Positions 51,972 to 61,156 of a stretch of 64,000 bases of DNA are shown here, piece after piece. Every line of letters begins with the position of its first letter. The stretch's first letter is position 1. Below the pieces are notes generated by a model, which searched no databases, had not been told where the DNA came from, and saw only the letters and a program-made list of their open reading frames with translations. The stretch covers positions 124,001-188,000 of the forward strand of contig NZ_JUHG01000020.1 in the NCBI RefSeq assembly GCF_000799715.1, read 5' to 3'. The position numbers and the translations under genes were made by a program. Origin of the DNA: Martinezella rhizogenes. GTDB taxonomy: Bacteria > Pseudomonadota > Alphaproteobacteria > Rhizobiales > Rhizobiaceae.

Positions 51972-52265
51972 ATGCTCGCCTTATTTCAAACCATTGATCT
52001 GGCTTTGAATCTTTATACCTGGGTGCTGATCGCCAGCGCCATCTTCTCTTGGCTCTATGCTTTCAACGTCATCAATTCGAGCAATCAGTTCGTCAATTCG
52101 GTCGGAAGCTTTCTCTATGCGGTCACCGAGCCGGCGCTGCGCCCGATCCGGCGCATCCTGCCCAATCTCGGCGGCATCGACATTTCGCCGATCATCCTGC
52201 TTCTGCTCATCTTCTTCGTCCGCTCGCTGATGTGGAATTCGCTGTACCCGCTCTTCGTTCGGTGA
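51972..52265 (+). CDS. YggT family membrane protein
   Basis: Small protein (97 residues) with two or three membrane helices, of the YggT family, thought to act in membrane resistance or cell division. The conserved VTEPALRPIRRILPNLGGIDISPIILLLLI segment is present. GGAG lies just before the ATG; the upstream frame (to 51909) is unlikely to be real. Its stop overlaps the YggU start (GTGA at 52262-52265). Confidence 0.9.
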   Translation: MLALFQTIDLALNLYTWVLIASAIFSWLYAFNVINSSNQFVNSVGSFLYAVTEPALRPIRRILPNLGGIDISPIILLLLIFFVRSLMWNSLYPLFVR

Positions 52266-52576
52266 ACGGCGCCTGGCAGGCTTTTGCCGATCATGTCAGG
52301 CTATCGGTCCGGCTCACGCCCAATGGCGGGCGTGACGCGGTCGACGGCATCGAGACCGGCGCTGACGGCGAGGCCTATCTGAAAGCACGCGTTTCCGCGG
52401 TGCCGGAAAAGGGCAAGGCCAACAAGGCGCTGATCGCGCTGCTGGCCAAGAGGCTCCGTGTCCCCAAATCCTCCCTCAGCCTGGTCAGCGGCGACACCGC
52501 ACGTAAAAAAATCCTCCGGATCGATGGCGACCCGGAGGATTTGATAGGCAGGCTGAACGCTATGGCGAAGGACTGA
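52262..52576 (+). CDS. YggU/DUF167 family protein
   Basis: Protein of 104 residues of the UPF0235/YggU family: RLTPNGGRDAVDG, VPEKGKANKALIALLAKRLRVPKSSLSLVSGDTARKKILRI are all typical. Function unknown. The GTG start at 52262 overlaps the yggT stop (GTGA). Ends on the base before the ppa stop on the other strand. Confidence 0.9.
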   Translation: MNGAWQAFADHVRLSVRLTPNGGRDAVDGIETGADGEAYLKARVSAVPEKGKANKALIALLAKRLRVPKSSLSLVSGDTARKKILRIDGDPEDLIGRLNAMAKD

Positions 52577-53110
52577 TCACTTCGCCTTCTTGGCGCGCTC
52601 GATGGCTTCGAGAATGAGCTCACCAGCTTCCTTGGAGCCGCCCCAGCCATAGATCTTCACCCATTTGCCGGGCTCCAGATCCTTGTAGTGCGCGAAGAAA
52701 TGCTCGATCTGCTTCAGCGTGATCTCCGGCAGGTCGGTATGTTCCTTGACCTTTTCGTAGCGTAGCGTCAGCTTCGGCGAGGGAACGGCAATGATCTTTT
52801 CGTCCTTGCCGGAATTGTCTTCCATCTTCAGCACGCCGATCGGGCGAACATTGATGACGCAGCCCGGCACCAGCGGACGGGTGCTGGCAATCAGCACGTC
52901 GATCGGGTCGCCGTCTTCGGAAAGCGTATGGGGAACAAAGCCGTAATTACCCGGATAGGTCATCGGCGTGTAGAGGAAACGGTCGACGACCAGCGTACCG
53001 GCCTCCTTGTCCATTTCATACTTGATCGGGTGACCGCCGACCGGAACTTCAACGATCACGTTGACGTCTTCGGGCGGGTTCTTGCCAATGGAAATCGCGT
53101 CGATGCGCAT
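52577..53110 (-). CDS. ppa: Inorganic pyrophosphatase
   Basis: Family I pyrophosphatase (177 residues). The metal-binding aspartates are in SEDGDPIDVLIAS (Asp-x4-Asp) and VEVPVGGHPIKYEMDKE. KEAGELILEAIERAKKAK ends it. It drives biosynthetic reactions by hydrolysing pyrophosphate. Stop-to-stop with the YggU gene, with no intergenic base. Confidence 0.98.
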   Translation of the reverse strand: MRIDAISIGKNPPEDVNVIVEVPVGGHPIKYEMDKEAGTLVVDRFLYTPMTYPGNYGFVPHTLSEDGDPIDVLIASTRPLVPGCVINVRPIGVLKMEDNSGKDEKIIAVPSPKLTLRYEKVKEHTDLPEITLKQIEHFFAHYKDLEPGKWVKIYGWGGSKEAGELILEAIERAKKAK

Positions 53111-53237
53111 GCGTGTCCCCTAAATAATAAGGATGGTTACCGCAAGCCAGATAATCGGAATCATTCCGCAACGCAACAATGCATTGGTAGAGTGCGGGAT
53201 TTTAATCGGGGATCGCAGCTGGTGCAACGCGGCTCGC

Positions 53238-53744
53238 TCAGGGCCAGACGAAGCCGATCTTCTTGATCTGCTTACGGTCGAAGGTCTCGATGCCCTCGCA
53301 GAAATCGGCGCCACCCTGGCCGCGATAGAAGCGGTCGGCATTCTCGTTTTCCTCGAGGCACCAGACGACCAGGCCCTTGCAGCCGAGCGACTTCAACAGC
53401 CGCCGCGCCTCGCCGAACAGCAGCCGGCCAAGACCGATGCCCTGATATTCCGGACGAAGATAGAGCTCGTAGATCTCACCTTCCTGCGGCAGCGCGCGGG
53501 CGCGATTGAGGCCCAGCGTGGCATAGCCGGCAATCTCGCCGGCAACATCGAGAACAAGAAGCGTGGCCGGGCCACTGGTCGCCTTGCGCCACCAGCTCTC
53601 GCCACGGCGCTCGATCATCTGGCTCAGCGCGCGATGCGGAATGATACCGGAATAGGTATACTGCCACGACTGGCGGTGCACCTCCGATATGGCCCGGGCA
53701 TCATGCGGTTCGGCCCGCCGAACATCAATCGACAACGTCTTCAT
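53238..53744 (-). CDS. GNAT family N-acetyltransferase
   Basis: Acetyltransferase of 168 residues with the acetyl-CoA pyrophosphate loop LYLRPEYQGIGLGRLLFGEARRLL (motif A; the Gln-x-x-Gly-x-Gly signature). Substrate unknown. Single gene on the minus strand; about 130 bp of non-coding DNA separate it from ppa. Confidence 0.85.
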   Translation of the reverse strand: MKTLSIDVRRAEPHDARAISEVHRQSWQYTYSGIIPHRALSQMIERRGESWWRKATSGPATLLVLDVAGEIAGYATLGLNRARALPQEGEIYELYLRPEYQGIGLGRLLFGEARRLLKSLGCKGLVVWCLEENENADRFYRGQGGADFCEGIETFDRKQIKKIGFVWP

Positions 53745-53890
53745 AACGTTTACTCTGGTCTCGCCAGCCCAAATTAACCATCCTCATTTACGAAGACGGC
53801 CGACTTGCCCACAGCCTTTATCCGTGGACGACTGCTGAAAATTAACGCCTTTTTAACCTTTGCCACAAGGGTCCAAAAATCGAACACACA

Positions 53891-53920
53891 AAATAAAACC
53901 CCGGCACAATGGCCGGGGTT
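53891..53920 (-). terminator. Intrinsic terminator after typA
   Basis: On the minus strand AACCCCGGC (53912-53920), loop CATTGT, GCCGGGGTT (53897-53905), then TTATTTTG. Perfect 9-bp stem plus T-rich tail, about 30 bp after the typA stop. Confidence 0.88.
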
Positions 53921-53949
53921 GAGTGGTTCGAAGCGATACAGGCGCTCTC

Positions 53950-55776
53950 TTATGCGGAACGCGCCTTTTCCATGCGCTTGCGCTCGTTCGGGTCGAGATA
54001 CATCTTGCGCAGGCGAATCGACTTCGGCGTGACTTCCATCAGCTCGTCGTCCTGGATCCAGGAGAGGGCGCGATCGAGCGTCATGCGGATCGGCGGCGTC
54101 AGCTTGACGGCCTCGTCCTTGTTGACCGAGCGGATGTTGGTCAATTGCTTGCCCTTGAGGACGTTGACTTCAAGGTCGTTGTCGCGTGTGTGGATGCCGA
54201 TAATCATGCCGGCATAAACCTTTTCACCCGGATCGATGATCATCGGGCCACGGTCTTCCAGGTTGAACATCGCGTAGGCGACGGCTTCGCCGGAAGCGTT
54301 GGAGAGCAGGACGCCGTTCGAGCGGCCGCCGATCGCGCCCTTGAAGGGCTGATAATCATGGAACAGACGGTTCATGATGGCGGTGCCGCGCGTATCCGTC
54401 AGCAGTTCCGACTGATAGCCGATGAGACCGCGGGTCGGCGCGAAGAACTTCAGGCGCAGGCGATTGCCGCCGGACGGACGAAGCTCGACCATTTCGGCCT
54501 TGCGCTCCGACATCTTCTGCACGACGACACCGGAATGCTCTTCATCGACGTCGATGACGACTTCTTCGATCGGCTCCAGCATCTGGCCGGTGGCTTCGTC
54601 CTTGTGCATGACGACGCGCGGACGCGACACGGCAAGCTCGAAGCCTTCACGACGCATGGTTTCGATCAGCACGGCGAGCTGCAATTCGCCACGGCCGGAA
54701 ACGTAGAACGAATCCTTGCCTTCGGCTTCTTCAATCTTCAGCGCGACGTTGCCTTCGGCTTCCTTGAACAGGCGATCACGAATGACGCGCGAAGTAACCT
54801 TGTCGCCTTCGGTGCCAGCCAGCGGGCTGTCATTGACGATAAAGGACATGGTGACGGTCGGCGGATCAATCGGCTGGGCGTGCAGCGCCTCGGTGACGGA
54901 CGGATCGCAGAACGTGTCGGCGACCGTACCCTTGGACAGGCCGGCGATGGCGACGATATCGCCTGCATGGGCTTCATCGATAGGCGTGCGCTCAATGCCG
55001 CGGAAGGCGAGGATCTTGGAAATGCGGCCGGTTTCGATCGGCTTGCCGTCCTGGCCCAGAACCTTGACGGCCTGGTTCGGCTTGATCGAGCCGGAATGAA
55101 TGCGGCCAGTGATGAGGCGACCGAGGAAGGGGTTGGCTTCGAGAAGCGTACCGATCATGCGGAACGCGCCATCTTCTTCGCCGACACTCGGCTCCGGCAC
55201 ATGCTTCAGCACGAGATCGAGAAGCGGGCCAAGGCCATCCTCAGTGGGGCCTTCCGGCGAATAGTTCATCCAGCCGGCGCGGCCCGAGCCGTAAAGGATC
55301 GGGAAATCGAGCTGCTCGTCGGTGGCGTCCAGTGCTGCGAAGAGATCGAAGACTTCGTTGATGACTTCTTCGTGGCGAGCGTCCGGACGGTCGATCTTGT
55401 TGATCGCAACGATCGGGCGAAGGCCAACCTTCAGCGCCTTGCCGACCACGAACTTGGTCTGCGGCATCGGGCCTTCCGAGGAGTCGACCAGCACGATGGC
55501 GCCATCGACCATCGACAGGATGCGCTCGACTTCACCGCCGAAGTCGGCGTGGCCTGGCGTGTCGACGATGTTGACGCGAACACCCTTCCAGACGACGGAG
55601 GTCGCCTTGGCGAGAATGGTGATACCACGCTCTTTTTCCAGATCGTTGGAATCCATCATGCGCTCAACGGTGCGCTGGTTCTCGCGGAAGGAGCCGGACT
55701 GCTTCAGAAGCTCGTCAACGAGGGTGGTTTTCCCATGGTCAACGTGCGCGATGATCGCGATGTTGCGGAGTTTCAT
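53950..55776 (-). CDS. typA: Ribosome-associated GTPase TypA/BipA
   Basis: Translation-factor-like GTPase (608 residues) acting in ribosome assembly and stress. G1 is AHVDHGKTTLVDELL (about 11-25), G3 is DTPGHADFGGEVE, G4 is NKIDRPDA, and the C-terminal domain has GRGELQLAVLIETMRREGFELAVSRP. The start ATG at 55776 (MKLRNIAII) fits the family. The messenger ends at the terminator 53891-53920. Confidence 0.98.
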   Translation of the reverse strand: MKLRNIAIIAHVDHGKTTLVDELLKQSGSFRENQRTVERMMDSNDLEKERGITILAKATSVVWKGVRVNIVDTPGHADFGGEVERILSMVDGAIVLVDSSEGPMPQTKFVVGKALKVGLRPIVAINKIDRPDARHEEVINEVFDLFAALDATDEQLDFPILYGSGRAGWMNYSPEGPTEDGLGPLLDLVLKHVPEPSVGEEDGAFRMIGTLLEANPFLGRLITGRIHSGSIKPNQAVKVLGQDGKPIETGRISKILAFRGIERTPIDEAHAGDIVAIAGLSKGTVADTFCDPSVTEALHAQPIDPPTVTMSFIVNDSPLAGTEGDKVTSRVIRDRLFKEAEGNVALKIEEAEGKDSFYVSGRGELQLAVLIETMRREGFELAVSRPRVVMHKDEATGQMLEPIEEVVIDVDEEHSGVVVQKMSERKAEMVELRPSGGNRLRLKFFAPTRGLIGYQSELLTDTRGTAIMNRLFHDYQPFKGAIGGRSNGVLLSNASGEAVAYAMFNLEDRGPMIIDPGEKVYAGMIIGIHTRDNDLEVNVLKGKQLTNIRSVNKDEAVKLTPPIRMTLDRALSWIQDDELMEVTPKSIRLRKMYLDPNERKRMEKARSA

Positions 55777-55933
55777 AATGTTATATCTCTGGGGCTGGGG
55801 CGCACTATAAAGTAAACACGCCAATTACGTTTGGCGCGCTCTTACCCTTTTTTTCGCGTTTGCGAAAGGGGGGAGGCGAGAAAGCTCGTAGCAAGCCCGC
55901 CGTCCCATCTTCTCAACATCTGGATACTGTCGC

Positions 55934-55951
55934 CCGGACCTTAAAGTCCGG
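55934..55951 (-). terminator. Weak hairpin after the M3 peptidase gene
   Basis: CCGGAC (55934-55939), six-nt loop, GTCCGG (55946-55951), 10 bp after the peptidase stop. The T tract is missing, so a terminator role is uncertain. Confidence 0.3.
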
Positions 55952-55960
55952 CAACAAGGA

Positions 55961-58021
55961 TCAAGCCGCCAGCCCCTTCTTCTTCAGCATCGCATCCGGG
56001 CTCGGCAGCTTGCCCCGGAAAGCCTTGTAGCCGTCTTCCGGGTCGATCGAGCCGCCGACGGAATAGATGTTGGCCTTGAGTTTTTCGGCCATCTGCGCAT
56101 TGAAAGCGTCGCCGGTTTCCTCGAAGGCGGAGAAGGCGTCGGCATCCAGCACTTCCGACCACATGTAGGAATAATAGCCAGCCGAATAGCCGTCGCCGGA
56201 AAACACATGCTGGAAGTGCGGCGTGGCGTGGCGCATGACGATCGATTTCGGCATGCCGATCTCCGAGAGCACCTCGGCCTGCACCGCCATCGGGTCTTCG
56301 ACGGCATCCCGCGTGTGGAAGGCCATGTCGACCAGTGCCGACGAGGTGAATTCCACCGTGTTGAAGCCGGCATTGAAGGTGCGGGCGGCGAGAACCTTGT
56401 CTAGCAGCGCCTGCGGGATCGGTGCGCCGGTCTCGTAATGCACGGCATATTGCTTGAGGATTGCTGGCACGGTCAGCCAATGTTCGTAAAGCTGCGACGG
56501 CAGTTCGACGAAATCGCGGGACACGCCGGTGCCGGCAACCGAGGGATAGGTGACGTTGGAGAGCATGCCGTGCAACGCATGGCCGAATTCGTGGAACAGC
56601 GTACGAGCGTCGTCCAGCGACAAGAGCGCCGGCTTGCCTTCGGCGGGCTTGGCGAAATTGCAGACGTTGTAAATGATCGGCAGCTCGCCGACATCGCCGT
56701 TCGGCAGCGGCAATTTATGCTGCGACTGGAACGAGCTCATCCAGGCGCCGGAGCGCTTCGAGCTACGGGCGAAATAATCGCCGAGGAACAGGGCGACCAG
56801 CCTGTCGGAACGATCGCGGATTTCGAAAACACGGACATCGGGATGATAGGCGGGAACGCCCTTCTGCTCGACGGCGTGGATGCCGAACAGGCGACCGGCA
56901 ACATCGAAGCAGGCGGCGATGATTTTTTCGAGCTGCAGATAGGGCTTCAGCTCCGCCTCGGAAAAATCGAATTTCCGCGTCCGGATCTTCTCGGAATAAT
57001 GCCGCCAGTCCCAGGGCATGACCTCGTGATTGCGGCCCTCCTGCGAAATCAGTGCGGCGATATCGGCCTCTTCCTCGCCGGCGCGCGCCGCAGCCTTTGC
57101 CCAGACCGCCTTCAAGAGATCGTTCACCGCCTCCGGCGTCTTCGCCATGGTGTTGTCGAGCTTGAGCTCGGCAAAATTGGCGTAGCCGAGCAGCTTGGCC
57201 TTCTCGGCCCGGAGCGCCAGCGTCTCGCGGATGATCTTGCGATTATCAGTCTCGCCGCCATTTTCGCCGCGCGCCACCCATGCCTTGAAGGCCTGTTCGC
57301 GCAGATCACGGCATTCGGAGGCCGTCAGGAACGGCTCGATGATCGAGCGCGACAGGGTGACGGCATATTTGCCCTCTTCGCCGCGTTCCCGGGCCGCCGC
57401 CGCCATCGCGTCCTTGAGATAATCGGGAAGGCCGGCAAGATCGGCGTCTTCGGAAAGGATCAGCGCCCAGCTCTTTTCATCGCCAAGGACATTCTGCCCG
57501 AACTGCGCGCCAAGGCCCGCCAGCGTCTCGTTGATCGTCGCAAGCCGCTCCTGCTCGACCTTCGGCAGCTTGGCGCCCGACTTGACGAAACCCTTCCAGT
57601 GCCGTTCCAGCACGCGGGTCTCTTCCAGCGTCAGGCCGAGATCGTCACGCCCTTCCCATAGCGCATCGATACGGGCGAAAAGTGCCGCATTCATACCGAT
57701 CTTCGAATAATGCCGCGATATCTTCGGCGCGATCTGGCGCTCCAGGGTCTGGATCACCTCATTCGTATGGGCACCGGCCTTGTTCCAGAACAGCGCGGAA
57801 ACCCGCGACAACGCGTCGCCGGCAATCTCGAGTGCGGTGACGGTATTGGCGAAGGTCGGCGCCTCGCCATTATTGGCGATCGCTTCGATCTCCGTCTCAT
57901 GGGAAGCAAGAGCCGCGTCAAAGGCAGGCGCGAAATCGGCGTCTTTTACCGCGTCGAAACGTGGCAGGCCTTGATGCCCGGTCCATTCGACGAGCGCGGG
58001 ATTGACGGCTTGGGAAGACAT
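55961..58021 (-). CDS. M3 family oligopeptidase (Dcp/PrlC-like)
   Basis: Zinc oligopeptidase (686 residues) of family M3A. The active-site helix is TLFHEFGHALHGML (HExxH with FHEFGH), and the third ligand Glu is in the SQLYEHW segment downstream. Degrades short cytoplasmic peptides, acting after Lon and Clp. I start at ATG 58021 (MSSQAVNPALVEW); an ATG three codons further up (58030) is also possible, and the open frame to 58156 is not Dcp-like. Confidence 0.94.
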   Translation of the reverse strand: MSSQAVNPALVEWTGHQGLPRFDAVKDADFAPAFDAALASHETEIEAIANNGEAPTFANTVTALEIAGDALSRVSALFWNKAGAHTNEVIQTLERQIAPKISRHYSKIGMNAALFARIDALWEGRDDLGLTLEETRVLERHWKGFVKSGAKLPKVEQERLATINETLAGLGAQFGQNVLGDEKSWALILSEDADLAGLPDYLKDAMAAAARERGEEGKYAVTLSRSIIEPFLTASECRDLREQAFKAWVARGENGGETDNRKIIRETLALRAEKAKLLGYANFAELKLDNTMAKTPEAVNDLLKAVWAKAAARAGEEEADIAALISQEGRNHEVMPWDWRHYSEKIRTRKFDFSEAELKPYLQLEKIIAACFDVAGRLFGIHAVEQKGVPAYHPDVRVFEIRDRSDRLVALFLGDYFARSSKRSGAWMSSFQSQHKLPLPNGDVGELPIIYNVCNFAKPAEGKPALLSLDDARTLFHEFGHALHGMLSNVTYPSVAGTGVSRDFVELPSQLYEHWLTVPAILKQYAVHYETGAPIPQALLDKVLAARTFNAGFNTVEFTSSALVDMAFHTRDAVEDPMAVQAEVLSEIGMPKSIVMRHATPHFQHVFSGDGYSAGYYSYMWSEVLDADAFSAFEETGDAFNAQMAEKLKANIYSVGGSIDPEDGYKAFRGKLPSPDAMLKKKGLAA

Positions 58022-58118
58022 GCGAGGCATCCTTTCGGCAGACTTCAGATCGAAGCAGGATATAAGGCCCGCTCCGCCGGATTGGTATGGCGGAGACGGA
58101 ACAAAGATTGAGAAATGG

Positions 58119-58760
58119 TCAGGCCTTGCGCCATCCGAGCAGGCCGGGCGTCGCATGCCACAGCGCTTGCGCAGCGAACCCCATGAAGAGCACGCCGGAG
58201 CAACGTACGATCAGCCGCTCGTGAGCGCGATAGAAACGTCGGACGACGCCCGCGCCGATGATGCCGATCAGGATGAGGTCGGCGGTGATGAAGCCGGCGA
58301 GAGAGACTGTAACGAGCAAGGGAAGCGCGCTGAACGTCAACGCCCCGGCAGACCCCGCCACCAGCGCGGTAAAGGTCGCGAGCGCCACCGGGTATCCCTT
58401 CGGATTGGTCACACCGAAAATCAGGCCGCGACGGAATGGCCGGTCGACATTGAGCAGCGTCTTGCCATCCGCTCTCGGCTTGGCGGTCACCGCATTCCAG
58501 CCGATCCAGGCGAGATAAAAACCGCAAAGCAATCCAAGCAGATCGAAGACGAAGGTGCCGAGAGTCTTTGCGCCAACGATTGCAACCAATGCGAGCGAAG
58601 ACCAGATAAGATCTCCGACGAGATGGCCGCTCATGAAGAAGGCCACGGCCTTGCGCCCCTGCCCAGCACCGATGCCGAGCAAAGCCAGAAAGGCCGGACC
58701 GGGAATCAGCACATAAAACAACGCCGCCAGAAAGGCGCCGACGATAAGTGATTGCGTCAT
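58119..58760 (-). CDS. LysE family translocator
   Basis: Membrane exporter of 213 residues (six helices), start MTQSLIVGAFLAALFYVLIPGPAFLALLGIGAG, with the PGP motif and the VTNPKGYPVAL segment with Asn-Pro. Exports amino acids or homoserine-lactone-like compounds in this family. The open frame to 58850 is not needed. It is divergent from the MarR gene, 160 bp apart, so control by that regulator is possible but not shown. Confidence 0.9.
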   Translation of the reverse strand: MTQSLIVGAFLAALFYVLIPGPAFLALLGIGAGQGRKAVAFFMSGHLVGDLIWSSLALVAIVGAKTLGTFVFDLLGLLCGFYLAWIGWNAVTAKPRADGKTLLNVDRPFRRGLIFGVTNPKGYPVALATFTALVAGSAGALTFSALPLLVTVSLAGFITADLILIGIIGAGVVRRFYRAHERLIVRCSGVLFMGFAAQALWHATPGLLGWRKA

Positions 58761-58919
58761 ATTGAAAGTTCCCGATGGCAATCGTGACAGAGTAACGACA
58801 CGCCTATCCGGGTCAAGCCAATCAACTCGCGCTGAGACTAAAGAATCCATTGAATTTGAGGGGCATTATCACTAAGAATTTACCGGGGTCTAAAAACAAG
58901 CGTAGGTAGGGAAGCGCTT

Positions 58920-59402
58920 ATGAGCAGCAGGATAGATACGGATTCGCTTGCCTTTCTGGTAGCGGATTGCGCCCGGTTGATGCGAGCGGCTTTCGAACGA
59001 CGCATTTTGGTCGCGGGACTTGGCCTGACGGCGGGCGAGGCACGCACGCTGATTCAGGTGGCCGCGGTTAACGGCAGCCGTCAGCTTGACATCGCCTGTC
59101 GCATGGGACTGGAGCCGATGACCGTCAGCGCCTTTCTCGACAAGTTGCAGGCACGCGGCCTGATTGAGCGACAGCCTGATCCTCTCGACCGCCGCGCCAA
59201 GCGCATCGTGTTGTCGGAAGCCGCCGACGCCAAGCTGAAACAGCTCGGCCGGGAGATCGGCGCGGTGGAGCGCGATGCGGTGCAAGGCTTCAATCACGGT
59301 GTGCAGGACGAGCTGCATCTTGCGCTTCGCGCCTTCCGCAGCAATCTGCAGAATGCGGACGTGCCGGTCGAGATGGAACGCGAATTGAGGCCGGCGGAGT
59401 AA
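58920..59402 (+). CDS. MarR family transcriptional regulator
   Basis: Winged-helix regulator, 160 residues. The DNA-binding region is LIQVAAVNGSRQLDIACRMGLEPMTVSAFLDKLQARGLIERQPDPLDRRAKRIVLSE (about 50-105), with the conserved DxRxK wing pattern. Often controls a divergent exporter or detoxification gene; the LysE gene opposite is a candidate. It lies 160 bp from that gene and ends 78 bp before the argG stop. Confidence 0.9.
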   Translation: MSSRIDTDSLAFLVADCARLMRAAFERRILVAGLGLTAGEARTLIQVAAVNGSRQLDIACRMGLEPMTVSAFLDKLQARGLIERQPDPLDRRAKRIVLSEAADAKLKQLGREIGAVERDAVQGFNHGVQDELHLALRAFRSNLQNADVPVEMERELRPAE

Positions 59403-59425
59403 ATCCGGGCCGTCGCAAAGCCGGA

Positions 59426-59462
59426 AAAGAAAAGCCCGCCTCCGACGATCGGAAGCGGGCTA
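59426..59462 (-). terminator. Intrinsic terminator after argG
   Basis: On the minus strand AGCCCGCTTCCGA … TCGGAGGCGGGCT (59434-59462) forms a 13-bp stem with one mismatch, followed by TTTCTTTTCC. It lies 20 bp after the argG stop. A strong terminator for argG; on the plus strand it has no T tract for marR. Confidence 0.88.
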
Positions 59463-59480
59463 TAACTGTTGAAAATCTGC

Positions 59481-60704
59481 TTACTTGGACAGATTGCGCT
59501 TGGCGAGCGTACGCAGGCGCAGTGCGTTGAGCTTGATGAAGCCCGCCGCGTCCTTCTGGTCATAGGCGCCCTGATCGTCCTCGAAGGTGACCAGCTTGTC
59601 GGAATAGAGCGACTTCGGGCTTTCGCGGCCGATGGTCATGACATTGCCCTTGTAGAGCTTCAGCGTCACTTCACCTTCGACATGCTCCTGGCTCTTGTCG
59701 ATCAGGGCCTGCAGCATTTCGCGCTCCGGCGAATACCAGAAGCCGTAATAGATCAGCTCCGCATATCGCGGCATCAGCTCATCCTTCAGGTGAGCGGCGC
59801 CACGATCGAGCGTGATCGATTCGATGGCACGGTGAGCGGCGAGCAGGATCGTGCCGCCGGGGGTCTCGTAGACGCCACGCGACTTCATACCGACGAAACG
59901 GTTCTCGACGAGATCGAGGCGGCCGATGCCGTTGTCGCGGCCGTAATCATTGAGTTTTGCCAGCAGCGTCGCCGGGCTCAGGCGCTCACCATTGATCGAG
60001 ACGGCATCACCCTTCTCGAAACCGACCTTGATGACGGTCGCCTTGTCGGGAGCGGCTTCCGGCGAGATCGTGCGCATATGCACGTATTCCGGCGCTTCCT
60101 GCGACGGATCTTCCAGAACCTTGCCCTCAGACGAGGAGTGCAGAAGGTTCGCGTCGACAGAGAAGGGCGCTTCGCCCTTCTTGTCCTTGGCGACCGGGAT
60201 CTGATGCTTCTCGGCGAATTCGAGCAGGTCTGTGCGGCTCTTGAACGTCCAGTCGCGCCACGGCGCGATGATCTTGATGTCCGGGTTCAGCGCATAGGCC
60301 GACAGTTCGAAACGAACCTGGTCGTTGCCCTTGCCGGTGGCGCCATGGGCAATCGCATCGGCGCCGGTCTTCCGGGCGATCTCGATTAGGTGCTTGGAGA
60401 TCAGCGGACGGGCGATCGACGTGCCGAGAAGGTAGACACCTTCATAGACGGCGTTGGCACGGAACATCGGAAAGACGAAATCGCGCACGAATTCTTCGCG
60501 CACATCCTCGATATAGATTTCCTTGATGCCAAGCAATTCGGCCTTCTTGCGCGCCGGCTCCAGCTCTTCGCCCTGGCCGAGATCGGCGGTGAAGGTGACG
60601 ACTTCGGCGCCAAGCTCCGTCTGCAGCCACTTCAGGATAATCGAGGTGTCGAGACCGCCCGAATAGGCGAGAACGACTTTCTTCACGTCTTTATGTGATG
60701 CCAT
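59481..60704 (-). CDS. argG: Argininosuccinate synthase
   Basis: Seventh enzyme of arginine synthesis, joining citrulline and aspartate with ATP (407 residues). The PP-loop is VVLAYSGGLDTSIIL (about 9-23), and the citrulline-binding ARGATGKGNDQVRFE stretch (here AHGATGKGNDQVRFE) and GRLDLVENRFVGMKSRGVYE are conserved. The start ATG at 60704 (MASHKDVKK) fits the family; the frame is open much further (61061) without homology. Confidence 0.98.
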   Translation of the reverse strand: MASHKDVKKVVLAYSGGLDTSIILKWLQTELGAEVVTFTADLGQGEELEPARKKAELLGIKEIYIEDVREEFVRDFVFPMFRANAVYEGVYLLGTSIARPLISKHLIEIARKTGADAIAHGATGKGNDQVRFELSAYALNPDIKIIAPWRDWTFKSRTDLLEFAEKHQIPVAKDKKGEAPFSVDANLLHSSSEGKVLEDPSQEAPEYVHMRTISPEAAPDKATVIKVGFEKGDAVSINGERLSPATLLAKLNDYGRDNGIGRLDLVENRFVGMKSRGVYETPGGTILLAAHRAIESITLDRGAAHLKDELMPRYAELIYYGFWYSPEREMLQALIDKSQEHVEGEVTLKLYKGNVMTIGRESPKSLYSDKLVTFEDDQGAYDQKDAAGFIKLNALRLRTLAKRNLSK

Positions 60705-60825
60705 GGTAATGAGATCCGTTTCAATGCGAGCCTGCGGAGAGGCCCGCAAACCCTGTGTCGCGGCACTTTTAGCGAGATTATCGCAAGGTGCAAGGGGAAG
60801 TGCGATAGCGGGAAGGCAAAGAAAC

Positions 60826-61071
60826 CTATTGCTTGAGATACTTCTCATGTCTCTCAGCAAGGAACGCATCGAAGTCGAATTCCTCGGGCTCCCCGGACGC
60901 TTCACCCTCTTTAATGGCCGCCTCGATTGCTTCAATCTCAATCCGATGACGCAAATGCGTGAGCGCCGCATTAACGAACTCATCCAATGAGGTAAAGTGG
61001 CCGAGGCTGATCTGCTCGCCGATGAACGCGTCCATCTGCTCGTCGATCTCCACGGACACATGCTTTGTCAC
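60826..61071 (-). CDS. ParD-like antitoxin without a neighbouring toxin
   Basis: Ribbon-helix-helix protein of 81 residues of the ParD family: VSVEIDEQMDAFIGEQISLGHFTSLDEFVNAALTHLRHR matches the DNA-binding part, and the acidic tail (EGEASGEPEEFDFDAFLAERHEKYL) would wrap the toxin. ParD normally precedes parE in one operon. Here nothing ParE-like follows in the 121 bp before argG, nor on the other side. Confidence 0.85.
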   Translation of the reverse strand: MTKHVSVEIDEQMDAFIGEQISLGHFTSLDEFVNAALTHLRHRIEIEAIEAAIKEGEASGEPEEFDFDAFLAERHEKYLKQ

Positions 61072-61156
61072 GGGTGCGACCTCCGGTCGTTTGACTTGGT
61101 TCCCGAAAGTACCATATTCGGCGGCGAACGAACAATGCCTGGGGAGGACCCTGCCC

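Noticed and set aside
53120..53164. Hydrophobic 14-codon frame MIPIIWLAVTILII between ppa and GNAT
   Set aside because: Too short, no ribosome site and no conservation evidence; likely chance.
53923..55815. Long plus-strand frame opposite typA
   Set aside because: Antisense of typA with no recognisable protein features.
58119..59402. Operator for the MarR regulator between LysE and marR
   Set aside because: I looked for a dyad in 58761-58919 and found none convincing, so no site is claimed.
60705..61061. N-terminal extension of argG
   Set aside because: The added region is Arg/Ser-rich, covers the ParD gene in antisense and has no argG homology; MASHKDVKK is the family start.
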